Origin: Pseudodesulfovibrio alkaliphilus
GTDB lineage: Bacteria > Desulfobacterota > Desulfovibrionia > Desulfovibrionales > Desulfovibrionaceae
Assembly (NCBI RefSeq): GCF_009729555.1
Contig: NZ_WODC01000004.1
Span: 238,887-302,886, forward strand
Direction: 5' to 3'
DNA: 64,000 nucleotides
Shown here piece after piece: positions 24,575 to 36,445 of this stretch (positions within the stretch are counted from its first letter, which is position 1; each line of letters starts with the position of its first letter). The position numbers were made by a program, and so were the translations under genes. The notes under the pieces were generated by a model. It was not told where the DNA came from. It ran no database searches and saw only the letters and a list, made by a program, of their open reading frames with translations.

Positions 24575-25615
24575 ATGGCGATACAGCGCGACATCCTCGG
24601 CATCGGCCGCAGGCCCGAGACGGACGAAGGCCCCAACGTCGAGGAATACAACCAGATAGACCCCCATATCCTGGCCTGCTTTCCGCCGGACCGCTACCCC
24701 GTGGACCTGTACCGCTGGCGTGAGGACATTCAGACCCTGAGGCCGGTCTACCGGGCCGGATGCGAGGTGGACCGGCGGCTGCGCGAGCGCGTGCTGGCCA
24801 TGAGCGAGCAGGGTGCCCTCTTTTTTTCGCGCAACCAGATAGCGCAGTACGCGGCCTGTGTGGCCTGCCACCTCGACACCGCCCTGGAAGACCCCAACCT
24901 GACCTGGGACGAAAAGGCCCTGGTCTTTGTCGGCGAGCTGACGCGCAGGCAGGACGAGTTCTTTGGCAACCCCATGTCCCGCGAGCTGGAGAGCCTGACA
25001 CGGGCCCTCTCCGACCTCTGTGTCCATCTCGTGGAGGACAGTCGCCGCATGAGCGTGGTTGCCCACCACCTGCACCGGGATCTGGCCCCGGAGCGCCGCC
25101 GCATCAACGGGTCGCTCATGGCTCTGGCCGTGTACCTGCATCTGCACCGGGGCGAGATTCTCCTTGAGGTGCTCGAAACCGTGGCCCTGGGTTTTTTTGT
25201 CTACGACATAGGCATGGTCCGGGTTTCGCCCATGATGATCGCCCGGCCCAACCAGCTCACTCCGAGGGAGCAGCGGGCCATGCGCGAACATCCCAGGCTC
25301 GGGCTCGACATCCTCTCGCGCCTCAACCTGACCCGGCCCGAAATCCGCGAGCCGGTCAGCCAGCATCACGAAAGGCTCAACGGCACCGGCTATCCCGGCG
25401 GCCTGTCGGGCGGCGCCATCGGACACCTGGGCCGTATCGCGGCCGTGGCCGACTCCTACAGCGCCATGGTCACGGGCAGGGCCATGCGCCAGGGGCTCGA
25501 GCCCATCCATGCCGCCGCCGAACTGGTCGGCAACGAACGGCACTACGATCAGACCGTCTGCCGCGCCCTGGTGCGCTTTCTCCAGACCGTTCCCTCCACC
25601 CTTGAGCCGTCCTGA
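24575..25615 (+). CDS. Degenerate HD-GYP domain protein
   Basis: A 346-residue protein. AAGG precedes the ATG at 24575; longer starts would run through the previous gene. The N-terminal 170 residues are helical and unassigned. The C-terminal part is HD-GYP: HHERLNGTGYPGGL (264-277) keeps the GYP motif, but the HD pair is YD in YDIGM (210-214, normally HDIGK) and the ADxYDAL motif is ADSYSAM (291-297). Loss of the metal-binding His, the Lys and the later Asp argues against c-di-GMP hydrolysis, so a binding or scaffold role is more likely. It follows the DisA_N-type and two-helix membrane genes. Confidence 0.8.
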   Translation: MAIQRDILGIGRRPETDEGPNVEEYNQIDPHILACFPPDRYPVDLYRWREDIQTLRPVYRAGCEVDRRLRERVLAMSEQGALFFSRNQIAQYAACVACHLDTALEDPNLTWDEKALVFVGELTRRQDEFFGNPMSRELESLTRALSDLCVHLVEDSRRMSVVAHHLHRDLAPERRRINGSLMALAVYLHLHRGEILLEVLETVALGFFVYDIGMVRVSPMMIARPNQLTPREQRAMREHPRLGLDILSRLNLTRPEIREPVSQHHERLNGTGYPGGLSGGAIGHLGRIAAVADSYSAMVTGRAMRQGLEPIHAAAELVGNERHYDQTVCRALVRFLQTVPSTLEPS

Positions 25616-25807
25616 ACCGGACCCCGGACATTGGCCCCACAGGCGCGAACCGGCGCTGCAGGAGGCATTGTCATCATCCTGTCGCCAAAAATCGACCGGC
25701 GCGTCGAATGAGTGTCACAGGGGTGGTCGCGTCATGGGCGCGGGGCCGGGTAGTGTGCGCGAAAATGGCCCGGCATCGTGGCGGGCCGATAGAAGCGGGA
25801 GGGACCC

Positions 25808-25981
25808 ATGCTCTGGTTCAGGCACGGAAAGTACACCCATGAATACGTGACGCGGCAGATGGCGGAAATCAACGACAGGGTCGGGCGCGAGACCCGCCGG
25901 ATGGTCCTTGTGGCATCTGCCTCGGTGGCGCTCATGGTGGCGGTGCAGGCGGTCTGCCTGTACGACATTGCGGGGCGGTAA
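25808..25981 (+). CDS. 57-residue single-pass membrane protein
   Basis: A short frame with a very strong Shine-Dalgarno (GGGAGGG, 5-6 bases before ATG). It encodes an amphipathic charged N-terminus (HEYVTRQMAEINDRVGRETR) followed by one membrane helix (RMVLVASASVALMVAVQAVC) and a short tail LYDIAGR. No family recognised. It lies 192 bases after the degenerate HD-GYP gene and ends 26 bases from the converging sensor gene. The RBS and clear topology make it a likely real gene. Confidence 0.65.
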   Translation: MLWFRHGKYTHEYVTRQMAEINDRVGRETRRMVLVASASVALMVAVQAVCLYDIAGR

Positions 25982-26007
25982 CCCCGGGCTGGGCAACGAA
26001 AGGGGGG

Positions 26008-27201
26008 TCAGCGGGAGGCCAGCCGCCTGAGGAGCAGGTAGAGTCCGGCCAGACCGGCCACAGCCAGGGTGGCCATGCCCAGCCCGACGGGCAGGGCCTC
26101 GGCCGTCTCGTCTGGCCGGTCCACTTCGTTGAGCACCAGGGCGTTTTGCGGCAGATTGGCGGCCTGGACGCCGAAACGGGCCAGGGTGGCCATGTCGATC
26201 ACGGGCCGTGGCGAGAGCGGCTCGGGGAGCATCTCGCGTACCGGCTCACCGGCCTGGGCGCGGAGTATGAGCCCGGCCAGGGCGTGTCCCAGGTCGCGGG
26301 CAGGAACGGTCACGACGCAGGCCACCCCCGCGCCCAGGTGGCGCTCGGTCAGGCCAAAGACCGGCCCGGCGCTACGGGCGGCGAACATGGCCACTGCCTC
26401 GGCCTCGTCCACGGGCTCGCCCTGGGCGTCGCTGGCAAAGCCGAGAAACAGCACCGCACCGCCGGAGGCGGGAACCCCGTGGGCAGCCCCCCGCAGCCCG
26501 GCCAGGGTCAGCCCCTGATCATCGCCCGGTTCGTGGCCGGGAAAGATCATTCCGGCGCGGGCCGTTTCGTATGCGTCAACCGTTTGGGCCTCTGTCATGG
26601 CCGCTTTGGCTGCCAGCATCCGTTGCGCCGCTTCCGCCGAGCCGTCCGCGATGCCCACCACCAGGCGGGTCCGGGGCCGCAGCCTGAAGAGAAGCTCCAC
26701 TGTGGCGGCTACATCCTCAGCCTCGGCCAAGCCGGTGCAGTCGCCGCATTGGAGCAGATATTCCGGGGCAGGCGCAGACATGCCGCAATAAAAGACAGAC
26801 GCTTGGGCGAACAGGTCCTCGCGGTACTTGCGCACAAAGGCAAAGGCGGATTCGCCGTCGGCCACCACGGCCACGGGCGAGTCGTCGCCCCAGGCCGTGC
26901 GCAGCGCCTCAAAGCGGGCGTGAAAGTGGTCGTCTCCGCGTTCGGGGGAGCCGAGGATCACGGCCATCACGGAGTCTGGATCGCCCAGCCCCAGGGCCAG
27001 GGCACTGCCCAGTTCGCGGGTGCGCCCATCGGGCGCATCCACGCCGTGGAGCAGGACCGCCGTGGGCCTGCCGCTCCCCTTGGTCGGGATGTCGGCCAGG
27101 GGCGCTTCCCGGCCCGCTGCGGGCCCGCTCGGGACCAGAAGCGCCAGGACCAGCCACGCGGTCAGCAGCCGCAGCCGTTGTTTGTGAGATCGGAAAGTCA
27201 T
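26008..27201 (-). CDS. Membrane-anchored periplasmic sensor, ABC substrate-binding-like
   Basis: A 397-residue protein: signal peptide (1-29), a large periplasmic domain, and a C-terminal membrane helix (about 368-392, GLGMATLAVAGLAGLYLLLRR). The domain shows alternating beta/alpha elements (VVGIADGS, GGAVLFLGFASDAQGE, GHALAGLILRAQAGEPVREM, RPVIDMATLARFGVQAANLP) and parallels the N-terminal sensor of the large kinase at 36446-39997, including the final RPxxDxxxLxxxxV block. That resembles the ABC_sub_bind (TrpX-like) fold. The GGDEF gene lies 54 bases upstream on the same strand, so this may be its periplasmic sensing partner. Ligand unknown. Confidence 0.7.
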   Translation of the reverse strand: MTFRSHKQRLRLLTAWLVLALLVPSGPAAGREAPLADIPTKGSGRPTAVLLHGVDAPDGRTRELGSALALGLGDPDSVMAVILGSPERGDDHFHARFEALRTAWGDDSPVAVVADGESAFAFVRKYREDLFAQASVFYCGMSAPAPEYLLQCGDCTGLAEAEDVAATVELLFRLRPRTRLVVGIADGSAEAAQRMLAAKAAMTEAQTVDAYETARAGMIFPGHEPGDDQGLTLAGLRGAAHGVPASGGAVLFLGFASDAQGEPVDEAEAVAMFAARSAGPVFGLTERHLGAGVACVVTVPARDLGHALAGLILRAQAGEPVREMLPEPLSPRPVIDMATLARFGVQAANLPQNALVLNEVDRPDETAEALPVGLGMATLAVAGLAGLYLLLRRLASR

Positions 27202-27255
27202 TTTTTATACAATGACAGCTGGTTGCTGATTCGTCTCTTTCCGGAAACCTTCCGA

Positions 27256-28314
27256 CTATCGTGGTTCGCGGTAGGCGCAGACCCGGTTCCGGCCCATGGC
27301 TTTTGCCTGATACATGGCTGAGTCTGCCGCATTGATGAGGCGGCCCGCGTCCCAGCCCGGCAGAGACTGGGCCACGCCGATGGAGACCGTGAACTGGAGC
27401 GGGGTTTCGGACAGGCGGCCATCGCTGCGGATGCGGAAGTCGTATCGCGCCACGTTCATGCGGATGGCCTCGGCCTTGACCACGGCCTTGTCCAGGTCCA
27501 TGTTGCGCACGGCCACCACCAGCTCCTCGCCGCCGTAGCGTGCGGCGAATCCCTGGTACTGAACGGCGTGGTTCGTGATGATCCGGGCCAGGGCGTGGAG
27601 CACGTCGTCGCCTGCCTGATGGCCATGGGTGTCATTGACCCGTTTGAAGTGGTCCACGTCGATCAGCATCAGCGAGACCGGGCCGGACTGGCCCCTGGCA
27701 TGGGCAAGCACTGCAGCCTGGACGTGGGCGTCCAGGGCGCGGCGGTTGTGCAGCTCGGTGAGCAGGGGATCGAAGTTGGCCGTGTGCTCCAGCATTCGGG
27801 CGCGTTCGGCCAGCTCGCGGGCCTCCTCGCGAAATTCCACGATCAGCTCCTGAAACAGGCCGCGCACCCTGGCTACGATATGCGCCCGGTCCTTGCTCGA
27901 CTGGATGACTCCCACCGTGTTTTCCCTGAAGGCGTCGAGCCTGCGGTTCTGCCGTTCGCCGTGGCCCTGCATGGAGTTGATGATGGAGTTCATCTCATTG
28001 ACCAGCTCGGTGGCCGAGCGCTTTTCCTGGGCCAGCGCCTCCTCAAGCTCCAGGGCGCCGATGGTCTGCATGACGTACATGTCGAGCATGGCCACCATCT
28101 CGTCGAGGTGTTCCTGGGAGAAGTCCCCCCGGGCCAGCCCGGCCAGCACTTCGCGCTGAATCTCGGCCTTTTTTTCGTCGGAGTAGATGGACAGTCTGGG
28201 CAGCAGATTGCGCACGAACAGGACCACGGCCACCCAGTCCGGGTCTTTGATGCCGAAATGGGAGAGCACTTCCTCAAGCTCGGCCATGGTCGTGCACCGC
28301 CTCTTGAGGGTCAT
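27256..28314 (-). CDS. GGDEF diguanylate cyclase
   Basis: A 352-residue soluble protein with GGAGG just before its ATG. The N-terminal 170 residues are helical (MAELEEVLSHFGIKDPDWVA and a coiled-coil-like region ending REEARELAERARMLEHTANF). The C-terminal GGDEF domain has DPLTELHNR-type entry (here DPLLTELHNRRALD), LIDVDHFKRVND, and the active-site motif GGEEL in RYGGEELVVAV, which supports cyclase activity. It makes c-di-GMP from two GTP. No RxxD inhibitory site is evident before the motif. The downstream sensor gene suggests periplasmic control through an unknown link. Confidence 0.92.
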   Translation of the reverse strand: MTLKRRCTTMAELEEVLSHFGIKDPDWVAVVLFVRNLLPRLSIYSDEKKAEIQREVLAGLARGDFSQEHLDEMVAMLDMYVMQTIGALELEEALAQEKRSATELVNEMNSIINSMQGHGERQNRRLDAFRENTVGVIQSSKDRAHIVARVRGLFQELIVEFREEARELAERARMLEHTANFDPLLTELHNRRALDAHVQAAVLAHARGQSGPVSLMLIDVDHFKRVNDTHGHQAGDDVLHALARIITNHAVQYQGFAARYGGEELVVAVRNMDLDKAVVKAEAIRMNVARYDFRIRSDGRLSETPLQFTVSIGVAQSLPGWDAGRLINAADSAMYQAKAMGRNRVCAYREPR

Positions 28315-28426
28315 GCGGCCTCCTGGGGTGACAGGCGAGGGGCTTGGGTCCGGAGTTTTTCAGCCATGCCCGAAGCATAGGGCAGATGTCGCCGCAAGGC
28401 AAAGGGAAAAGGCGGCCGGCCCCGGC

Positions 28427-29407
28427 CTAAAGCATGTCCGCCCCGCTCAAGACGGCCACGAAGCGCCGAAAGACATCCATGTCCACGCTGTCGCGCATCT
28501 GCTGGCGGATGAGGGTCAGGGCCTCGTAGGGGGGCATGGCGTCGGCGTAGGGGCGGGCCGTGGTCAGGGCGTCGTAGATGTCGGCCATGGAGATGATGCG
28601 AACGGGCAGGGGGATGTGTTCTTGCCTGAGCCCGGCCGGATAGCCTGTGCCGTCGAGTTTTTCATGATGAAAGAGGATGCAGTTGATGGTGTTCTGGGTC
28701 ATGGGCAGGTGGGAGCACATGGAGACCCCGTGCACCGGGTGTTCCTTGATCACCTCGCGCTCGGTCTGGGTCAGGGCGCCGCGCTTGTTCAGGATGCGGC
28801 GGGGAACCCTGGCCTTGCCGATGTCGTGCAGCAGGGCGCCCAGGCCGCACTCGAAGGTGTCGGCGTCGCTCATTCCCGTGGCCTGGAACACGGCCACCGA
28901 GTAGATGAACACGTGCATGCAGTGGGTGTACGTCTTGTAATCGTGGGAGATGAAGGGCGCCACGGCGGCCAGGGACTTGTCAGAGGCCAGAAAACGGATG
29001 GAGCTGCGCACGATGTCGGTGACGCGGTCGAAGTGTCTGGCCCGGACGCCGCCTGGCAGCTTGTGGTCGAAGATGTCCTGCATGACCACGTTGGACGCCT
29101 CGTAGAAGACCTGGGAGCGGACCTCGACGGGCAGGGTTTCGTCCATGAGGATGCTGCCCAGATTGCGCTCGATGTAAAGCTCGTACTGTGGTTTTTCCGA
29201 GCTTTGGACATAGACCTCGCGCACTCCGTTGTCGTGGAGCACCTTGCGGTGGCGGGGAGTGAATTTCTGGCCCGAGGCGGTGTAGAGGACAAAGTCCCCT
29301 CCCTGCCAGAGGTAGACGGAAAAATCCCCCAGCGCCTCCGGGAAGAGCATCACCGGGGAGACGGGGAAGTAGGATACCGGCCGGGCGGCGCGGGTGTTCA
29401 GTCCCAT
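28427..29407 (-). CDS. HD-GYP c-di-GMP phosphodiesterase
   Basis: A 326-residue protein starting at ATG 29407. This start is tentative: the Shine-Dalgarno is weak and a longer frame exists. The N-terminal ~120 residues resemble the DUF3391-like region of HD-GYP proteins (FSVYLWQGGDFVLYTASGQK). The HD-GYP domain is intact: LLHDIGKARVPRRILNKRGA, EVIKEHPVHGV, HHEKLDGTGYPAGL, and MADIYDALTTARPYA. These carry the metal ligands and GYP motif expected of active enzymes hydrolysing c-di-GMP. It follows the GGDEF gene's start by 113 bases on the same strand, pairing synthesis with degradation. Confidence 0.9.
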   Translation of the reverse strand: MGLNTRAARPVSYFPVSPVMLFPEALGDFSVYLWQGGDFVLYTASGQKFTPRHRKVLHDNGVREVYVQSSEKPQYELYIERNLGSILMDETLPVEVRSQVFYEASNVVMQDIFDHKLPGGVRARHFDRVTDIVRSSIRFLASDKSLAAVAPFISHDYKTYTHCMHVFIYSVAVFQATGMSDADTFECGLGALLHDIGKARVPRRILNKRGALTQTEREVIKEHPVHGVSMCSHLPMTQNTINCILFHHEKLDGTGYPAGLRQEHIPLPVRIISMADIYDALTTARPYADAMPPYEALTLIRQQMRDSVDMDVFRRFVAVLSGADML

Positions 29408-29635
29408 TGGCGGGAAAATATCCCAGGAGCCAGGGAAACGCCAGCGAAAATTCTCAAGAAATTCTAGAGGGCGCTTCCGGGTCCGGGTCGGATGCGCAAA
29501 GGACGATGTGACGGCCCGGCCGTTGGCGGCGCGGGGCATTGATTCAGCCCAGCGGGCTGTCCGGGCAGGCTCGTCCAGCGGGGTGGATGCGCCCGTGTTC
29601 GTGGTTGGGCATGAGGCCGGGCAGGGCGCGAGTGT

Positions 29636-32965
<3,330 letters not shown>

Positions 32966-32995
32966 CCTATACGGCATTGCCGGAAAAAGATGAAG

Positions 32996-33020
32996 CCGAA
33001 GCCGCATAAGACGGCTTCGG
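32996..33020. repeat. Perfect hairpin in the divergent intergenic region
   Basis: CCGAAGCCG (32996-33004) and CGGCTTCGG (33012-33020) form a perfect 9-bp stem with a 7-base loop, 31 bases upstream of the kinase start and 86 bases upstream of the solute-binding protein start. No T-run follows on either strand. It could be an operator or a leader RNA hairpin. Confidence 0.55.
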
Positions 33021-33105
33021 GCCGATGCGGCCCGGACATTGTGTCCGGTCTGGGTTTGCGGTACAGAGGGGGGCGCCCTTCACATTATTTTTTTGGAGAC
33101 ACCCC

Positions 33106-33870
33106 ATGCGAACGCTCCTTGCCTCCCTGGTTATCGCCGTCGTTCTGCTCGCCGCCACCGCCCACGCCCAGCCCCTCGTCTTTGTGGGCGATGTTGATTT
33201 TGCCCCCTATTCCATGCTCACCGAGGGCCGCCCGGCAGGCATAGACGTGGAGGTGCTGGCCGAGGCCGCCCGGCGGGCGGGCATTGAGATCGCCATCAAG
33301 CTGCGTCCATGGGACGAGGTGGTACGCATGCTCGAGACCGGCGAATGCGCCGGGGGGTTCGCCCTGTTCCGGGGAGAGGGGCGCAGCCGGTACGTCCGGT
33401 TTCTGGACGCTGTGCCCATCCACACCAGCGACTTCGTGCTTTTCACCATGGTGGGCGGCCGTTTTTCCTTCCGCTCCTTCGACGACCTGGCGGATAGGAC
33501 CGTGGCCCGGGTCGGGGGCATGTCCCTGGGCGACGAGTTCGACGCTGCGGTGGGCGCGGGCGTCGTGACCGTGCGCGACTATCCTGACCAGGCCGCCGCC
33601 CTGGCCGCGCTCATTGCCGGAGACGTGGACGCCTACGCGGGCAACATCGACGTTACCTACGCCCGGCTCAAGGACATGGGCATGACCAGCTCCATCGTCT
33701 ATCTGCCGCGAAAGCTCGTTTCCCAGAAGCCCGCCTATGCGGTCCTGTCCCTGGCTGCCGCCCTGCCGGAAAGGGAAGAAATGGCCCAGCGGCTTGAGCG
33801 GGCCATGGATCAGATGCGCCGGGACGGCACCTACAGGAGCATCGCCCACCGCTATCTGCTGCGCTTCTAG
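33106..33870 (+). CDS. Periplasmic solute-binding protein, family 3
   Basis: A 254-residue exported protein. TGGAGA precedes the ATG; a signal peptide ends near AHA-QP (residues 20-22). The mature part matches SBP_bac_3: VGDVDFAPYSMLTEGRPAGI, DVEVLAEAARRAGIEIAIKL, GFALFRGEGRSRYVRFLDAV, and VGGMSLGDEFDAAV. SBP_bac_3 proteins bind amino acids or related small molecules. No ABC permease or ATPase is nearby and the gene stands between two kinases (one divergent, one convergent), so it may serve signalling rather than uptake. Confidence 0.85.
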   Translation: MRTLLASLVIAVVLLAATAHAQPLVFVGDVDFAPYSMLTEGRPAGIDVEVLAEAARRAGIEIAIKLRPWDEVVRMLETGECAGGFALFRGEGRSRYVRFLDAVPIHTSDFVLFTMVGGRFSFRSFDDLADRTVARVGGMSLGDEFDAAVGAGVVTVRDYPDQAAALAALIAGDVDAYAGNIDVTYARLKDMGMTSSIVYLPRKLVSQKPAYAVLSLAAALPEREEMAQRLERAMDQMRRDGTYRSIAHRYLLRF

Positions 33871-33879
33871 CGGGGCGGC

Positions 33880-35166
33880 TCAAGCGTTTTCCACGGGCAG
33901 GGTGAAGATGAATTCGCTGCCCCGGCCCGGCTCGCTCTCCACCCAGAGGTGACCCCGGTGGTCCTCAACGATCTGTTTGCAGATGGGCAGCCCCAGCCCC
34001 GTGCCTCTGGGGCGGTCGGTCAGGCTCTCCTGCCCCTGGGTGAACTTGTCGAAGATGATCCCCTGCCTGGCCGGGGCAATGCCCGTGCCCGTGTCCGCAA
34101 CGCTGACCCGCAGGTGCTCGCCCACCAGCTTCGCCCGGCAGGCGACGCTGCCTTGATCGGTGAACTTGGCTGCGTTGGAGAAGAGGTTGACCATCACCTG
34201 AATGAGGCGGTGGCGGTCGCCACGGACCCGCGGCAGCTCCTTGTCCACCTCGTTGAGAAACAGAACGTCCGTGCCAGCGAACAGGGCCGAGGACGAGTCC
34301 ATGGCAGGGCGCAGGAATTCCGCCGGATCAAGGGGTTCCATGCGGTATTCCACCTTGTTTGCCTCCAGCTTGGCCAGATCGAGAACGTCGTTGATCAGCG
34401 AGGTGAGGCGTTCGCCTTCTGCCTCGATGATGTCGATGTTCCTGACGATGCGATCCATTTCTCTTCCCAGCCTGGGGTCAAGACTCTTGTCCACGGCCGG
34501 GAAGACCCGTTCGCCGAGCTTCTTGCGGATGATCTTGGCAAATCCGATGATGGAGGTGAGCGGCGTACGCAGCTCGTGGGAGACGATGGACAGGAATTCG
34601 GTCTTGGCCTTGTTGGCCCGGGCCAGTTCCCGGGTCCGCTCGCGTACGCGGATTTCCAGCTCGTCGTGACTCCTGCGCAACGCCTCCTCGCCGCGTTTGC
34701 GTTCGGAGATGTCGCGGGCCACGATGATCGCCTGACGGGCCTCGCCCTGCTCCACGATGCGCAGGGTCATCTCCACGGGCACTGGCGGCCTGTCGGGCGA
34801 TCCGGGATGGCTGAGTTCGGTTTCAAGGCTCAGGGTTTCGGTGGTGAGGTGGAACAGGTTGTCCGCGAAGCGGGCGATGTGTTCGGGCAGCAGCGGGGCG
34901 AAGGGGCGCCCCACAACGGCCTCCCGTCCGCAGCCGAGCATGGCCGGGGTGGCGCCGGACACATCGTCCACCAGCCCGGTTTCGGCGTTCACCACGAAAA
35001 TGGCGTCGCTGACGCGGTCGAGCAGGGCGCGGAAGCGTTCCAGCTCGTCCAGGCGGGTCTTGAGTTCGGGGTAGTAGCTTTTGCTGATGGACCTTCTGCC
35101 CAGGCCGATCAGCTTTTCCCGCTCGCCGCCCGGGTCGGGGGAGGGCTTGTCAGCACGCCTTTTCAT
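33880..35166 (-). CDS. Soluble PAS-containing sensor histidine kinase
   Basis: A 428-residue protein without membrane helices. A PAS domain (about 45-165, ALLDRVSDAIFVVNAETGLV) leads through a coiled coil (ELEIRVRERTRELARANKAK) to HisKA (FLSIVSHELRTPLTSIIGFA), then HATPase (NLFSNAAKFTDQGSV, DTGTGIAPARQGIIFDKFTQ, GTGLGLPICKQIVE). No receiver domain is attached and no response regulator gene is adjacent, so its partner is unknown. Its start lies 17 bases inside the end of the upstream alcohol dehydrogenase gene, which suggests co-translation. It converges on the solute-binding protein gene with 9 bases between stops. Confidence 0.92.
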   Translation of the reverse strand: MKRRADKPSPDPGGEREKLIGLGRRSISKSYYPELKTRLDELERFRALLDRVSDAIFVVNAETGLVDDVSGATPAMLGCGREAVVGRPFAPLLPEHIARFADNLFHLTTETLSLETELSHPGSPDRPPVPVEMTLRIVEQGEARQAIIVARDISERKRGEEALRRSHDELEIRVRERTRELARANKAKTEFLSIVSHELRTPLTSIIGFAKIIRKKLGERVFPAVDKSLDPRLGREMDRIVRNIDIIEAEGERLTSLINDVLDLAKLEANKVEYRMEPLDPAEFLRPAMDSSSALFAGTDVLFLNEVDKELPRVRGDRHRLIQVMVNLFSNAAKFTDQGSVACRAKLVGEHLRVSVADTGTGIAPARQGIIFDKFTQGQESLTDRPRGTGLGLPICKQIVEDHRGHLWVESEPGRGSEFIFTLPVENA

Positions 35167-36316
35167 AGATGGCGATGACCTCTTCGACCGTGGGTTGGCG
35201 CGGGTTGGTGAGCATGCAGGCGTCGGCCAGGGCGTTTTGGGCCAGCAGGGGCAGATCCTCGGCGGTCATGCCCAGCTCGCAGAGGGTCTGGGTGACGCCC
35301 GCCGCCCGCTTGAGCTCCCGGATGGCCCCCAGGACTCCCTGCCTGACGGTCTCCTGGTCGGCCGTGGCCGGGATGTCGGCACCCAGGGCGAGGCCCAGGT
35401 CGCGGTAGCGCCGGGGCGCGGCTGCGAGGTTGTAGTCGGCCACATGGTCAAGGAGGATGGCGTTGCACAGGCCGTGGGGCAGGTCGAGCAGACCGCCCAG
35501 GCTGTGGGCCATGGCGTGGACCGCGCCCAGAATGGCGTTGGAAAAGGCGAGCCCCGCGTAGGTTGAGGCGAGCATCATGCCGGTACGCGCCTCCAGGTCG
35601 TCCGGGGCCTCGATGGCCCGCAGCAGGTGGAGGTGGATCAGGCGCACCGCCTCCAGGGCGTTGAGGTCGGTGAAGGCCGAACTGGCGTTGGAAACATAGG
35701 CCTCCATGGCATGGGTCAGGGCGTCGAGTCCGGTATGGGCCGTGAGGTGCCTGTCCATGGTCACGGTCAGGGCCGGGTCGATCAGGGCAACGTCCGGGAT
35801 CATTGTTTTGGAGACGATGGCGATCTTCACCTTGCGGCCGGTGTCGTTGACGATGCAGAACTGGGAGATGTCGGCGGCCGTGCCTGCGGTGGTGGGGATG
35901 CAGATCAGCGGCGGCCCGGGCCGCTCCACATTGTCCACTCCCTCGAAGTCGAGCACATGGAGGTCATTGGTGCAGACGATGCCGATGGCCTTGGCGCAGT
36001 CCATGGGGCTGCCTCCGCCCACGGCCACGATGGCGTCGCACCCCTCGCGCCGGTAGAGGTTGGCGCCGGTCATGATTTCGTCGTCGCGGGGGTTTGCCGA
36101 GACCTCGGAGAAAATGGTGCAGGCCACGCCCTCGGCCCGCAGGCTGTCGGCGATCCGGCCGGGCAGACCGAAACGGTCCACTCCTGGGTCGGATACGATG
36201 AGGGCCTTCTTGACCGAAAGATTGGCAGCGAACTGCCCCGCCAGAGCACCCGCCCCGGCACCGAAGACAAACTCCGGGGCCACGAATTTTCTCAACGCCG
36301 CGTGGTTGTCGGACAT
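35150..36316 (-). CDS. Iron-containing alcohol dehydrogenase (group III)
   Basis: A 388-residue enzyme. ATG 36316 has GGGAGA upstream; longer starts have no RBS. VGGGSPMDCAKAIGI binds NAD(P), and iron ligands fall in GLDALTHAMEAYV (Asp and His), AVHAMAHSLGG (His) and DLPHGLCNAIL (His). It interconverts a primary alcohol or diol with an aldehyde; in sulfate reducers such enzymes oxidise ethanol or other short alcohols for electron supply. Substrate cannot be fixed by sequence. It overlaps the downstream PAS kinase by 17 bases. Confidence 0.92.
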   Translation of the reverse strand: MSDNHAALRKFVAPEFVFGAGAGALAGQFAANLSVKKALIVSDPGVDRFGLPGRIADSLRAEGVACTIFSEVSANPRDDEIMTGANLYRREGCDAIVAVGGGSPMDCAKAIGIVCTNDLHVLDFEGVDNVERPGPPLICIPTTAGTAADISQFCIVNDTGRKVKIAIVSKTMIPDVALIDPALTVTMDRHLTAHTGLDALTHAMEAYVSNASSAFTDLNALEAVRLIHLHLLRAIEAPDDLEARTGMMLASTYAGLAFSNAILGAVHAMAHSLGGLLDLPHGLCNAILLDHVADYNLAAAPRRYRDLGLALGADIPATADQETVRQGVLGAIRELKRAAGVTQTLCELGMTAEDLPLLAQNALADACMLTNPRQPTVEEVIAIYEKAC

Positions 36317-36445
36317 GCCGTTCTCCCTGTTGCCGGGCGCAGTTGTGCAGCGGGTGCCGCACCCTTCCCTCCATGGCGACATGGTCAAGCATAGCCCATG
36401 CGGAGCGTGGTGTAAAATCCGTTGTGCTTTTGCGGGGAGAGCCCG

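Noticed and set aside
24575..25615. Active HD-GYP phosphodiesterase
   Set aside because: The metal-binding His of HD is Tyr, Lys of GK is Met and the later Asp is Ser. Catalysis is unlikely.
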